From: Gammaproteobacteria bacterium
GTDB taxonomy: Bacteria > Pseudomonadota > Gammaproteobacteria > Acidiferrobacterales > SZUA-150
DNA: 64,000 nt
Direction: 5' to 3'
Assembly: GCA_029880545.1 (NCBI GenBank)
Contig: JAOUOD010000006.1
Span: 154,420-218,419 of the forward strand
The position numbers and the translations under genes are program-made. Positions 39,543 to 49,434 of the stretch are shown piece after piece. How positions within the stretch are numbered: position 1 is the stretch's first letter; every line of letters begins with the position of its first letter. Below the pieces are notes generated by a model. It worked only from the letters and a program-made list of their open reading frames with translations, was not told where the DNA came from and searched no databases.

Positions 39543-40325
39543 ATGATTACGTCCGGCTACCACTCAACCCGGCTACCATTGCCACGCCCCTCCAGGCTCA
39601 TGCTGCCGGTTTTTATCCTGACTTCACTGCTGGTGCAATCTTGTGTCTCGGGCGGAACCGTTCGCGCCACGCCAGACTTTGCCGGAGGCCGGTATCCCGT
39701 TTCAAGCATTGCGGTACTCAAACCGGAGGGTGACATCAGGTATATCAGTCGAGGCGGCCTGCCTCGCAATACCGGCATATTCAGCCTGCGCATATCGGAG
39801 ATGGCGTCTTCGGTATTGGTGAAAGAACTGAACAAGAAGGGTTACTCGGCATCTCGGCCGGGAGAACACCAGGACAAGCGTATACAGGAAAAACAGCTTT
39901 CCGGTGGTATCTCCGCCGCCTGGCACCTTGTATCCGGCACCTTGTACGACCGACTCTACCAGCCAAAGGAAAGGGCTCTTAATATCGACGCAACGATTCC
40001 GGCCGAGGCCCTGCAATCACCATTACTCAAGGACAGTGACATGGTTTTGTATATCAGTTACTCCGGTGCCAGCTATGCGGGCGAATGGGACAACGCCACC
40101 CTGTCGGGCGGCACCATTATCGGAACCGGTAATGTCATAACGCCGACCGGTTCACGTCATAGCGTGCAGACACTGGCGGTATTGATCAACAGCAAGACCG
40201 GGGCCGTACTCTGGGCAAACCAGGCTGACAAGGACATGCACTTTGGTAACGATAATGATTTTATTGCTGCCATTGTCGAAGTACTGGATGATTTGCCCGC
40301 ACGCGGACAACCGATTGCACCGTGA
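39543..40325 (+). CDS. Predicted outer-membrane-type lipoprotein (260 aa)
   Basis: From the ATG at 39543 the N-terminus is a lipoprotein signal with Cys34 in LLVQSC. The mature protein begins with a PDFAGGRYPVSSIAVLKPEG strand region and later shows AVLINSKTGAVLWANQADKD and a closing IVEVLDDLPARG. The 43951 lipoprotein has the same three landmarks at the same relative places, so the two are paralogues. DUF799/GNA1162-like lipoproteins share this kind of layout, but I cannot confirm that assignment. It lies next to, but in opposite orientation from, the ABC-transporter genes. Confidence 0.75.
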   Translation: MITSGYHSTRLPLPRPSRLMLPVFILTSLLVQSCVSGGTVRATPDFAGGRYPVSSIAVLKPEGDIRYISRGGLPRNTGIFSLRISEMASSVLVKELNKKGYSASRPGEHQDKRIQEKQLSGGISAAWHLVSGTLYDRLYQPKERALNIDATIPAEALQSPLLKDSDMVLYISYSGASYAGEWDNATLSGGTIIGTGNVITPTGSRHSVQTLAVLINSKTGAVLWANQADKDMHFGNDNDFIAAIVEVLDDLPARGQPIAP

Positions 40326-40329
40326 GGCA

Positions 40330-40494
40330 TCAGCGCCGACGCGGCAACAGCAATATGATCGGGATCACCAGTGGCCCAAACATCAAGCCTGCCACGCCCC
40401 AAGGTACCGATTGCCTGCCGCGTGCAGCAGCAAGGCGGTGACAAACAACTCCACTGATAATGCACAGCACGGAAATGAGCAGAGCAGCGATCAT
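40330..40494 (-). CDS. Tiny membrane protein (54 aa)
   Basis: An ATG at 40494 opens a 54-codon frame with two hydrophobic segments (IAALLISVLCIISGVV and WGVAGLMFGPLVIPIILLL) separated by a basic loop and ending RRR. This inside-positive hairpin layout is typical of real small membrane proteins. It fits neatly between the ends of the lipoprotein and the ABC ATPase genes, with the same strand as the latter. No family recognised. Confidence 0.5.
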   Translation of the reverse strand: MIAALLISVLCIISGVVCHRLAAARGRQSVPWGVAGLMFGPLVIPIILLLPRRR

Positions 40495-40520
40495 GGCAAT
40501 TCCTTCAAAACCGGTGCTCG

Positions 40521-41216
40521 TTAATGATGACGCCCGGTATAGCTATCTGATTCCACGGCGCCGTCGCGCAGGGTAATAATGCGCTCGGCACGAGCCATCA
40601 CCCTTGTATCATGCGTTGAAAACAGGAACGTGGTTTTTTCTTCATGCGACAAGTCGTGCATGATTTCCAGTAACGCCGTCGCATTCTCAGAGTCCAGGTT
40701 GGCTGTTGGCTCATCAGCAAGCACGATACGCGGACCGGCTGCCAATGCCCTGGCGACGGCAACGCGTTGTTGTTGACCTCCACTCAAGGCGCCCGGGCGA
40801 CGGTGCATCATGTCTTTAAGGCCAACCACTTCCAGGTAGTGCCGGGCGCGCTCCCGTCGCTCATGAGCATGACGACCCTGCAACACCATGACCAGTTCCA
40901 CGTTCTCCAGTGCACTCAGCACCGGAACCAGATTGTAAGCCTGGAATATAAACCCCACTTCCATCAACCGGAAATGCGCCTGCTGTTTTTCGGTCATCGC
41001 GGTGATATCGGTTCCATTCAGAAACACGCCACCACTCGAAGGCGCATCAAGCCCACCAATAATATTCAGCAATGTCGTCTTGCCTGAACCTGACGGACCC
41101 ACCAGTGCAGCGAACTCGCTTTCCTTCAGTGACAGGTTGACCTCACGAAGCGCGCTCACCTCCACTTCGCCCTGGATATAGGTTTTGTTGATCTGTTTGA
41201 CCTCCAGCAATGCCAT
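40521..41216 (-). CDS. ABC transporter ATP-binding protein (LolD/MacB class)
   Basis: This 231-aa ATPase starts best at 41216 (MALLEVKQINKTY). Walker A is GPSGSGKT at 40-47, the Q-loop FQAYNLVPVL near 91, the signature LSGGQ at 144-148 and Walker B IVLADEP at 164-170. The sequence is of the MacB/LolD/FtsE class, which pair with FtsX-type permeases to move lipoproteins or drive periplasmic work rather than classic import. The two permeases encoded immediately upstream are its partners. Confidence 0.93.
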   Translation of the reverse strand: MALLEVKQINKTYIQGEVEVSALREVNLSLKESEFAALVGPSGSGKTTLLNIIGGLDAPSSGGVFLNGTDITAMTEKQQAHFRLMEVGFIFQAYNLVPVLSALENVELVMVLQGRHAHERRERARHYLEVVGLKDMMHRRPGALSGGQQQRVAVARALAAGPRIVLADEPTANLDSENATALLEIMHDLSHEEKTTFLFSTHDTRVMARAERIITLRDGAVESDSYTGRHH

Positions 41217-41234
41217 AACCGGTTTCCTCATGTT

Positions 41235-42512
41235 TCAGGTACGCAAGGCTTCGATAGGTGTCACACGCGCCGCCTTGATAGCGGGATAGATACCCGATGC
41301 CAGTGTCGCCATGAAAATAATAGACGTCAGCTGGACCACCCGGGTCATCGACAGCTCCGAACGAACAACCGGGTCCATTACCGTGCCCATCACTTCAGTA
41401 CCCTCGGGTACCAGTGCAGAAAAGTCGATACCATAAAAGGCCAGGTATAGATGGAAGCTGCCGCCGAGTATCCAGCCCACCGCGACTGCGAGAAAGCTCA
41501 ATAGCAAGGATTCGCAAAATACCAGGGCAAGAAGATAATCCCGGCTCAGACCCAGGGCACGCAACAATCCAAACTCCCGTGTACGCTCCAGCACGCTCAT
41601 TAGCACCGTATTAAGAATGCCAATAACAACAACAAACAGGATCAGAAAAAACATGACGTAACTGAAGCCATCATCGATGGCGATGAACTGCAATAACTCC
41701 GGCATCATTTCCGGCCAGCCCAGTACGGCAATACCGGGCTCTTTTACCTGTTTCCCGATCGCGGGCAGCCAGGTTTCAAGCTGATCGGCATCATCAAGAT
41801 ACAAGGCTACGCGGGTTACCGGTGCCAGTTCGGCGTTGCCTCCTTCTGCTATCAGGAAGTGACGGGCGAACTCCATACCGCTAACTATATAATAACTGTC
41901 AAGTGCATCAATGCCGGTGTTGAATATGCCTCGCACCAGCGCCAGTCTTGCTTCCGGATCACCCCCGCGCTTGCCAATCATAATCACGAGTTTTCGTCCC
42001 GTTTCAAGCTTTAGTTTGCGCGCCATGTTGCTGCCGACCACCACACCTCGCGCATCGGTGCTTTCAATCCAGTTGCCGGTAACAAGCTTTCCCCGAAACT
42101 GGCCGACGCGCGGATCCGCTTCAGGATCAATGCCCTCCAGTATTGCGCCCACTGAATTACTGGCAGTATTGGCGAGTACCTGCAAGGCGATACGGGGCGC
42201 GATCCTGCCCTCAAACTGCAATGTTGACAGTGATTGCGCCAGCTTGTTGCCATCGCCGATAAAGCGGTAATTGGCCGGAGAATCGCGGTAGTCTTGTGGC
42301 TGTATGGTGATATGGCCTTCACCCATCCGAATGCCATTACGCACCATCGAATTATGCGATCCGTCCTGCAGACCGATACTGGCTACCGCGAGGCTGAAGC
42401 CAAGCGCAACAGAGCTTAGCGTGATAAAGGTACGACGCCGGTGACGCCACAAGTTGCGCCAGGCAAGCAATACCAGGGTAATCCAGCGATTCCTGAATTC
42501 AAAAATATTCAT
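41235..42512 (-). CDS. FtsX/LolE-type ABC transporter permease 1
   Basis: Starting at 42512 (MNIFEFRNRWITLVLLAWRNLWRHRRRTF), the 425-aa protein has the MacB-like plan: one span at the N-terminus, a large periplasmic domain, then three C-terminal FtsX spans. The conserved LERTREFGLLRALGLSR loop, which couples to the ATPase, is present. The ORF extends upstream but overlaps the next permease, so the later start is preferred. It overlaps permease 2 by 4 bp. Confidence 0.88.
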   Translation of the reverse strand: MNIFEFRNRWITLVLLAWRNLWRHRRRTFITLSSVALGFSLAVASIGLQDGSHNSMVRNGIRMGEGHITIQPQDYRDSPANYRFIGDGNKLAQSLSTLQFEGRIAPRIALQVLANTASNSVGAILEGIDPEADPRVGQFRGKLVTGNWIESTDARGVVVGSNMARKLKLETGRKLVIMIGKRGGDPEARLALVRGIFNTGIDALDSYYIVSGMEFARHFLIAEGGNAELAPVTRVALYLDDADQLETWLPAIGKQVKEPGIAVLGWPEMMPELLQFIAIDDGFSYVMFFLILFVVVIGILNTVLMSVLERTREFGLLRALGLSRDYLLALVFCESLLLSFLAVAVGWILGGSFHLYLAFYGIDFSALVPEGTEVMGTVMDPVVRSELSMTRVVQLTSIIFMATLASGIYPAIKAARVTPIEALRT

Positions 42513-43798
42513 CGTATCGCCTCGGCCGGCTTCATGCGCACGGTTCGCCACGAAGGAATCAGAGACGCCAACATGGCAACAACAACCATGATGACAATAC
42601 CGACAACAACACTTTCGCCGGTCAAGTAACCTTTCCAGACCGGATCCCATATTACACCGGCCCAGTCCATGCCATCAGGCAACCATGGTGTCAGATCAAT
42701 TCCGGTCACCTCCAGGTAGTGAGACGAGGATGCACCAAGCGCTACACCAACTACCATGGCGACCAAGGACAGGAAAAATGACTCGAGCATCACCATGGTC
42801 AGCAACCGGTAGCGGCTCATGCCGATCGCAAGCAATATACCAAACTCATGTGTACGCTCGTGCACAGCCATGAGCATGGTATTCATCATACCGAGCGCCG
42901 CCAGTCCCACCAGAATACCGCCAATGATATAAATCACCGTACCACTCATCTCCAGCATGTCCGATACCGCCGGGACAAGTTGTCGCCAGTTGCGCAGCAC
43001 CAGCTTGCCACCGTACTCCGGCATCGAATGCTGAGAGCGAAACCCGGCCAAGGCATCGGACAGGTGCTGTCCAAATAATGATAGCTGTTCGAGATCATCC
43101 GTGTTCACGGCAATTTCATGCATGCCGGTCTCGATAAACATGAGCTCGCGAAATGCATCAATAGACATCAAGACACCCGCACGATCAAAACCGGCCTCGA
43201 TAGGTTTAAGTATGCCACCAACGCGATAAATGCCATTGCCTATGCCGCCATCGGCGGCCTGGGTGATAATGACCACTTCATCGCCAGCTGCGATGCGCAG
43301 ACTTCGAGCGAGTTGCGTGCCAACAAGTACGTGATATACCGTCACCTCGCCCTGCTGTGTTGAAGTCTTGCCAAGATTCATTTCGCCACTGCGAATATGT
43401 TCAAGCATACTCGTGACACGGGCTTCGCGCTCCGGATCGATAGCCTTCAACATTACGCCGACAGATTGATCACCCGCAGCAGCAAGACCGGCGGCGTACA
43501 GTCGAGGCGCTACCCTGACCCTGGGCACGGTATCCAGCACTGCCAGCAATTCCTGAGGCAACAAAGCATACAGGTCCTGGTCATCGGCATAGGCCTGCCG
43601 ATGAATCTGGAAATGACTGGTGGAAATCTGGGTGGCCGAGTTGGCCATTTGTCGGTACATGCCCTCGACCAGGGTGGCATACACGATCATCAGTGCCAGA
43701 CCGATACCGAGCGCGGAAATGGTGAGCACGCTGCGAATACGATTGCGCCAGAGGTTGCGCCAGGCGATATATACCAGCAATGGCGGGTGTGTTGACAC
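42509..43798 (-). CDS. FtsX/LolE-type ABC transporter permease 2
   Basis: This 429-aa protein is a divergent paralogue of permease 1 with the same plan: N-terminal span after AWRNLWRNRIRSVLTISALGIG, a periplasmic MacB-type domain, then three spans with the coupling loop VHERTHEFGILLAIGMSR. Having two permeases and one ATPase gives a heteromeric LolCDE-like complex, but the N-terminal LolC/E lipoprotein motifs are not obvious, so substrate is open. First gene of the minus-strand operon; the divergent lipoprotein gene lies 150 bp away. Confidence 0.88.
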   Translation of the reverse strand: MSTHPPLLVYIAWRNLWRNRIRSVLTISALGIGLALMIVYATLVEGMYRQMANSATQISTSHFQIHRQAYADDQDLYALLPQELLAVLDTVPRVRVAPRLYAAGLAAAGDQSVGVMLKAIDPEREARVTSMLEHIRSGEMNLGKTSTQQGEVTVYHVLVGTQLARSLRIAAGDEVVIITQAADGGIGNGIYRVGGILKPIEAGFDRAGVLMSIDAFRELMFIETGMHEIAVNTDDLEQLSLFGQHLSDALAGFRSQHSMPEYGGKLVLRNWRQLVPAVSDMLEMSGTVIYIIGGILVGLAALGMMNTMLMAVHERTHEFGILLAIGMSRYRLLTMVMLESFFLSLVAMVVGVALGASSSHYLEVTGIDLTPWLPDGMDWAGVIWDPVWKGYLTGESVVVGIVIMVVVAMLASLIPSWRTVRMKPAEAIR

Positions 43799-43950
43799 GC
43801 TGACCCCCTGGCTTCATAGGTACGGATACGAATTATACTCCCGCAAAGTTTGACATTCCACCCGCCCTATCAATAAACAAACCGTTGATTTAAGGATGTT
43901 TTACAGTATTATGATTTTACGCATTGAAGTTCCTGGAGAAGGAAATAAAA

Positions 43951-44790
43951 ATGAAAATACCAACATCCCGCCGAATCTATACCAGCCTTGTTTTTATCAC
44001 TTTGCTTTTGTCTATGAGTGGTTGCGCAATGCAAACCGCTCTTCGCGCAAGAAGTGACTTTGCCTACGGAACGAGTCAGTTCAAAAAAGTCCTGGTTCTT
44101 GCACCGCAAGGGCAAATGAATCGATTGGATGATGAAGGCAATCTTGAGGTGCTTACCCCACGCACCGAGAAACTCAACCCCTTGTTGCACGATAAACTAA
44201 AAGAGGTATTGACTGAAAAGCATTACGCCGTGGTCAACAATTCATTGGCGCAAACTGACAACCCGGAGTGTGCCATTATCGAAGAAATCCGCTCCAGCTT
44301 TTCAGGCGCCCCGTTGGCCGAGCTATATGACACCAGGCTGGTCGATGTAGATACTGCGTATAACACAAATATTGTTCTTCTTAATGACGACACCCTGAAT
44401 CAAAACGTAAATACAGCAGACGCCTATTTGTTCCTGGAGTACACCGGGATATCACTTTCCGCCAAGAAGTTTCTTTCGCGGGCGCTGTCGGACGTGTTGG
44501 TGTCAACCATGGCAAGCGTCGTAACCGGAGCCACTATTTGGGTTAGCTCCGGCAGGCCCCATAAAAACAACATTTATGGGTATGCCATTCTTGTGGATGC
44601 TAAAACCGGAGAACTACTCTGGGCGACCCTGTTCCATGACGGGGTTAGTACTGGCGGGGTCAAAAGCTATCGCAACAGCCTGGCACAACAACTGAACGAA
44701 TTTCCGGATGCCGGAAAAGGTCTTTTTCCGTTCGATAAACGAAAACGGCCAAAGCAAAACAATGCCGCCCCGGCTGTCGCTTCCAAATAG
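43951..44790 (+). CDS. Predicted lipoprotein, paralogue of the 39543 gene (279 aa)
   Basis: The ATG at 43951 is preceded by GGAGAAGGAAA. The signal ends in LLLSMSGC with Cys25 as the lipid site. The mature part begins SDFAYGTSQFKKVLVLAPQG and later has YAILVDAKTGELLWATLFHDG, then a closing QLNEFPDAGKG, mirroring the 39543 protein landmark for landmark. A basic, Lys-rich tail ends it. It is divergent from the ABC permease operon and convergent with a broken SulP gene whose missing half it appears to have replaced. Confidence 0.75.
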   Translation: MKIPTSRRIYTSLVFITLLLSMSGCAMQTALRARSDFAYGTSQFKKVLVLAPQGQMNRLDDEGNLEVLTPRTEKLNPLLHDKLKEVLTEKHYAVVNNSLAQTDNPECAIIEEIRSSFSGAPLAELYDTRLVDVDTAYNTNIVLLNDDTLNQNVNTADAYLFLEYTGISLSAKKFLSRALSDVLVSTMASVVTGATIWVSSGRPHKNNIYGYAILVDAKTGELLWATLFHDGVSTGGVKSYRNSLAQQLNEFPDAGKGLFPFDKRKRPKQNNAAPAVASK

Positions 44791-45604
44791 TTTTTGGCAA
44801 CACCGGATAGTTGCAGTTGCTTGACAGGATGAATTCCGGGGCCAGCATCCTGATGGAACTGAACGAGAATTCCGGAACAGATAGCGGCGGCAACTGCGCC
44901 GGAATCGCACCGACCATATCAATACCATGCCCCATGAACCTGATGCCTAGCGCTGCGAAACTGCCTGCTACCAGGCCGACCAGCAGGTTAGGAATCTTCG
45001 GCGCAAATTTCTTTACCGCTATGGCGACTGCCACGGTCACCATTGCCACGATAAACGCATAACCATTCATGTCCCCGGCCATATTCCAGAGGTCGACCCA
45101 GGTATGCAAAAATGACTCGCCCCTGGGGATCGGAACTGCAAACACGCTTTTCATTTGCGATGTCACGATAAGAATGGCGGCGCCGGCAGTAAACCCGATT
45201 ACAACCGTATGCGAAACAAAGTTCACCAGCTTGCCCATGCGGGCAAAGCCGAATGCCATCTGGTACACACCTGCAAGAAATGTCAGCAACAAAGCCAGTG
45301 AAATGAACTCGGGAGTTCCGGGCACCGCATGGTGGCTTACTGCGGAAAATACAACAATGGAAATCGCTGTGGTCGGGCCGGATATCAAATGCATGGATGA
45401 ACCAAACAGCGCAGCAATGATCGGCGTCACCATGGCCGTATACAACCCGTACTCGGGCGGCAACCCGGCAATCGTGGCGAAGGCCACGCCTTGCGGCAAC
45501 ACGATAACGGCTCCGGTAAACCCTGCCGCCATATCCGCTCTGAGGCTGTCACGATTAACCAGGCGAAACCACGAAAGAAACGGAAAAAGCGCCCTGATAT
45601 TCAT
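44660..45604 (-). pseudogene. Truncated SulP-family anion transporter
   Basis: From MNIRALFPFLSWFRLVNRDS (45604) the protein reads as a genuine SulP/SLC26-type transporter: GFTGAVIVLPQGVAFATIAG, GLYTAMVTPIIAALFGSS and SGPTTAISIVVFSA. Family-like sequence stops near IRMLAPEFILS (about 44826). The frame then continues antisense through the neighbouring lipoprotein gene as unrelated, Lys- and Cys-rich sequence to 44660. About half the membrane domain and the whole STAS domain of a normal 550-700 aa SulP are missing, so this is a 5' fragment left by a deletion or insertion at 44790-44826. Confidence 0.85.
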
Positions 45605-45898
45605 AGCGGCATGAGGTCCTTCACAAAAAACGGGAAAAATCAGAATTGAATCGCTAGCCTGAAGCAGCAAACGCTACGAGGAATATTAGCAGTCAGTAAT
45701 ATACCAGCATGGTGCTACCACTGCACGGGGTTTTTGGTGGGAAAATGCACGGAGCCAGGCATATTCCTGGCTTTGAAAAGATATAAAAATTCTAAAACTC
45801 AGCCCGCAATCGGAGACCACATCTCCAACACTATGCAGCCGCGCTTAATGCTATGGGATCACGCGAACCAGCGGCCAGGACAAACACGCGAATAGATT

Positions 45899-46021
45899 TC
45901 AGGAAAAATACAAAATAACAATCACGAGGCAGGCAATGACTGCGCCATATTGCAGCACCTTGTTGATACGGCTGCCCAGATCAGTTTTGTCTTTGCTGGC
46001 CTCGGTTGGATAAATTTTCAC
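45899..46021 (-). CDS. Tiny single-span membrane protein (40 aa)
   Basis: A GTG at 46021 with AGGGAG 6 nt upstream opens a 40-codon frame: a polar 26-residue N-terminus (KIYPTEASKDKTDLGSRINK) followed by one C-terminal span (YGAVIACLVIVILYFS). It looks like a tail-anchored mini-protein. The rest of 45605-46141 holds no other supportable gene. Confidence 0.4.
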   Translation of the reverse strand: MKIYPTEASKDKTDLGSRINKVLQYGAVIACLVIVILYFS

Positions 46022-46132
46022 TTTCGCTCCCTTACTGTTATATCCGGCACAAGCCGGTACGCTGGTTGCCGTGGATGCTGTTGCACCACGCTCTTTGCGC
46101 TACCTGTTCGCGGCCTGACTGGATATCGCCAG

Positions 46133-46160
46133 ACAAACAAAGGCCGGGCAGTGCCCGGCC
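46133..46160 (-). terminator. Terminator after dnaJ
   Basis: GGCCGGGCA (46142-46150) and TGCCCGGCC (46152-46160) form a near-perfect hairpin, followed on the minus strand by TTTGTTTGT. It ends the hrcA-grpE-dnaK-dnaJ operon. Confidence 0.85.
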
Positions 46161-46164
46161 ATCA

Positions 46165-47295
46165 TCATACAAAGAACTCTTTCACCTTGTCGACCCAGCT
46201 CTTCTCGCGCGGATTATGCTTGTCGCCACCTTCCTGAATACTCTGATTGAATGCTTCCAGCAATTCCTTCTGTTTTGAGGTCAGGTTTACAGGGGTCTCG
46301 ACGCTGGCCTTGCAGTACAGGTCGCCAACATGACCGCTACGGACATTTTTCACGCCCTTGCCACGAAGCCGAAACATCTTCTCGCTCTGGGTGCCGGCCG
46401 GTATCTTGATATTGGCACGACCATCCAGCGTCGGCACTTCCATCTCACCACCTAATGTTGCTGTAGCAAAACTCATGGGCATTTCGCAATACAGGTTGTC
46501 GCCATCACGCTGGAATATGTCATGCGGCTTGATTCTCACCTGCACATACAAATCGCCGGCCGGTCCACCATTCTCTCCTGCCTCACCCTCACCGGAAAGG
46601 CGAATCTGGTCACCTTCATCAACACCCGCCGGAACTTTTACATTCAGCGTCTTGGTGTGTTTGACCCGACCCTGGCCATGGCAGGACTCGCACGGATCAG
46701 TAATGGTCTTGCCGTTGCCGTGACAGGTCGGACAGGTTTGCTGAACCGAGAAGAAACCCTGCTGCATGCGTACCTGGCCATGGCCTCCGCATGTACGGCA
46801 GGTGGTCGGGCTGCTGCCTTTTTTGGCACCGGAGCCATTACAGGTATCGCATTTCACCAGCGTCGGTACCCGGATTTTCACTTCGGTACCACGCACCGCA
46901 TCTTCCAGGCTCAGCTCAAGACTGTAACGCAGATCAGAACCACGGAAGACATTGCTGCCACCACGACGACCGCCGCCGCCGCCAAAGATATCACCGAACA
47001 CGTCGCCGAAAATATCGGAGAAACTGGCGCCACCAGGTCCGCCACGAAAACCACCGGCACCCATGCTCGGATCAACACCGGCATGACCAAACTGGTCATA
47101 GGCAGCGCGTTTTTGCGAATCGCTCAGGATTTCATAGGCCTCCTTGGCTTCCTTGAACGCTGCCTCGGCTTCCTTGTCGTCAGGATTGCGGTCCGGGTGA
47201 TGCTTCATGGCCAATCGACGGTAAGCTTTTTTCAAATCAGCTTCCGAAGCATTTCGCTCAACACCCAGTACCTGGTAATAATCCCGTTTTGACAT
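46165..47295 (-). CDS. dnaJ: Chaperone DnaJ
   Basis: DnaJ delivers substrates to DnaK and triggers its ATPase. The 376-aa protein has the J domain with HPD in [11 protein letters not shown], a Gly/Phe-rich linker ([20 protein letters not shown]), and four CxxCxGxG zinc modules ([36 protein letters not shown]). The two-barrel C-terminal region follows. Full length, last gene of the heat-shock operon. Confidence 0.97.
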   Translation of the reverse strand: MSKRDYYQVLGVERNASEADLKKAYRRLAMKHHPDRNPDDKEAEAAFKEAKEAYEILSDSQKRAAYDQFGHAGVDPSMGAGGFRGGPGGASFSDIFGDVFGDIFGGGGGRRGGSNVFRGSDLRYSLELSLEDAVRGTEVKIRVPTLVKCDTCNGSGAKKGSSPTTCRTCGGHGQVRMQQGFFSVQQTCPTCHGNGKTITDPCESCHGQGRVKHTKTLNVKVPAGVDEGDQIRLSGEGEAGENGGPAGDLYVQVRIKPHDIFQRDGDNLYCEMPMSFATATLGGEMEVPTLDGRANIKIPAGTQSEKMFRLRGKGVKNVRSGHVGDLYCKASVETPVNLTSKQKELLEAFNQSIQEGGDKHNPREKSWVDKVKEFFV

Positions 47296-47388
47296 AATCA
47301 GTCTACTTCGTGTTATTGGTTCATATTACGCAACAAGGCGCGACGCCCTGTTATTGAACGCCGCGCCCCAATTGCCTGCCAGCACAGA

Positions 47389-49320
47389 TTAACCCTTGTT
47401 CTTGTCGTCCTTGACTTCCTCGAACTCGGCATCAACAACGTTGTCATCCTTTGATGCACCGGCACCAGATGCCTGGGCATCGGCACCACCTGCCGCGCCT
47501 TCAGTCTGCTGGTACATTTGTTCAGCCAGCTTGTGCGCGGCATTGGCCAGGGCTTCAGTCTTGCTGCTGATAGCATCCTTGTCATCACCCTTCATGGCAT
47601 CTTCGAGATCCTTGATGGCGGCTTCAATGGACTCCTTTTCGGAAGCTTCCAGCTTGTCGCCGGCATCTTTCATGGATTTCTTTACGCCATGAATCATCTG
47701 GTCGGCCTGGTTGCGGGTATCGACCAGTTCACGCGCCTTCTTGTCTTCCTCGGCGTGTGCCTCGGCATCCTTGACCATGCGCTCGACTTCATCATCGGAC
47801 AGGCCGGAACTGGACTTGATAACAATCTTGTTTTCCTTGCCGGTGCCCTTGTCCTTGGCGGATACATGCATAATACCGTTGGCATCAATATCAAATGCCA
47901 CTTCGATCTGCGGCATGCCCCGCGGCGCCGGTGGAATGTCGGTCAGGTCAAAACGGCCCAATGACTTGTTGCCGGATGCCATTTCACGCTCACCTTGCAA
48001 AACATGCACGGTTACCGCGGGCTGGTTATCTTCGGCGGTCGAGAACACCTGTGACGCCTTGGTCGGGATAGTAGTGTTCTTTTCAATCAGCTTGGTCATG
48101 ACGCCGCCCATGGTTTCAATACCCAGGGACAACGGCGTAACGTCCAGCAGCAACACATCCTTGACGTCGCCACCCAGGACACCGCCCTGGATGGCCGCGC
48201 CCACGGCAACCGCTTCGTCAGGATTCACGTCACGACGCGCTTCCTTGCCAAAGAAGTCCTTCACCGCCTGCTGTACTTTCGGCATACGTGTCTGGCCGCC
48301 GACCAGGATGACATCATTCACTTCTGAAGCGGACAGGCCGGCATCCTTCAACGCCACCTTGCACGGTTCAATAGTGCGCTGAACCAGGTCATCAACCAGT
48401 GATTCCAGCTTGGCGCGGGTAACCTTTACGTTCAGGTGCTTCGGACCGGTTGCATCAGCGGTGATGTAGGGCAGGTTTACATCAGTCTGCTGGCTGGAAG
48501 ACAGTTCAATCTTGGCCTTTTCAGCCGCTTCTTTCAGACGCTGCAGGGCCAACGGATCATTGTGCAGATCCATGCCATTGTCTTTCTTGAACTCGTCGGC
48601 CAGGTAATCAATCAGGCGCAAGTCAAAGTCTTCGCCACCCAGGAAGGTGTCACCATTGGTGGACAACACTTCAAACTGGTGCTCGCCATCAACTTCTGCA
48701 ATTTCAATAATTGAAATATCGAAGGTGCCGCCACCAAGATCGTAAACTGCAATCTTGCGATCGCCTTCTTTCTTGTCGAGACCAAAAGCCAGTGCCGCAG
48801 CGGTAGGCTCATTGATAATGCGCTTGACTTCAAGCCCGGCAATCTTGCCGGCATCCTTGGTGGCCTGGCGCTGGCTGTCATTGAAGTATGCCGGTACAGT
48901 AATAACCGCTTCAGTAACTTCTTCGCCCAGGTATTCCTCGGCGGTCTTTTTCATCTTCTGCAGGACGCGGGCGGAAATTTCCGGCGGCGCCATCTGTTTG
49001 CCATTGGCTTCAACCCAGGCATCACCGTTGTTGGCCTTGACAATCTTGTAAGGCATCAGCTTGACGTCGCGCTGAACCACGTCTTCCTCGAAGCGACGAC
49101 CAATCAGGCGCTTGGCGGCAAAAACCGTGTTATGCGGATTGGTAACAGCCTGGCGTTTGGCGGACTGGCCTACCAGAACTTCGCCGTCAGTACTAAAACC
49201 GACGACAGATGGTGTGGTGCGATCGCCTTCGCTGTTTTCGATGACGCGCGGGCTGCCGCCTTCCATCACTGCCACGCAGGAGTTGGTCGTACCCAGGTCA
49301 ATACCGATGATCTTGCCCAT
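47389..49320 (-). CDS. dnaK: Chaperone DnaK (Hsp70)
   Basis: DnaK binds unfolded segments in an ATP-driven cycle with DnaJ and GrpE. The 643-aa protein has the N-terminal ATPase ([53 protein letters not shown]), the substrate-binding domain and the C-terminal lid, ending in an acidic [12 protein letters not shown] tail. It is about 110 bp downstream of grpE and 90 bp before dnaJ. Confidence 0.97.
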   Translation of the reverse strand: MGKIIGIDLGTTNSCVAVMEGGSPRVIENSEGDRTTPSVVGFSTDGEVLVGQSAKRQAVTNPHNTVFAAKRLIGRRFEEDVVQRDVKLMPYKIVKANNGDAWVEANGKQMAPPEISARVLQKMKKTAEEYLGEEVTEAVITVPAYFNDSQRQATKDAGKIAGLEVKRIINEPTAAALAFGLDKKEGDRKIAVYDLGGGTFDISIIEIAEVDGEHQFEVLSTNGDTFLGGEDFDLRLIDYLADEFKKDNGMDLHNDPLALQRLKEAAEKAKIELSSSQQTDVNLPYITADATGPKHLNVKVTRAKLESLVDDLVQRTIEPCKVALKDAGLSASEVNDVILVGGQTRMPKVQQAVKDFFGKEARRDVNPDEAVAVGAAIQGGVLGGDVKDVLLLDVTPLSLGIETMGGVMTKLIEKNTTIPTKASQVFSTAEDNQPAVTVHVLQGEREMASGNKSLGRFDLTDIPPAPRGMPQIEVAFDIDANGIMHVSAKDKGTGKENKIVIKSSSGLSDDEVERMVKDAEAHAEEDKKARELVDTRNQADQMIHGVKKSMKDAGDKLEASEKESIEAAIKDLEDAMKGDDKDAISSKTEALANAAHKLAEQMYQQTEGAAGGADAQASGAGASKDDNVVDAEFEEVKDDKNKG

Positions 49321-49434
49321 TGCAATTCCCCTGAAAAATCAAAAATCTTGCTGTTAAAAATGCTCTGACTCAGAAATGGGGCTGACAAGCCTGAATTCAA
49401 GCCCCGATCGCCAATTTGTTTCCTGTTATTCCTG

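Noticed and set aside
46911..47099. Separate small ORF within dnaJ
   Set aside because: It is an out-of-frame read of the Gly/Phe-rich linker and zinc domain and has no ribosome site.
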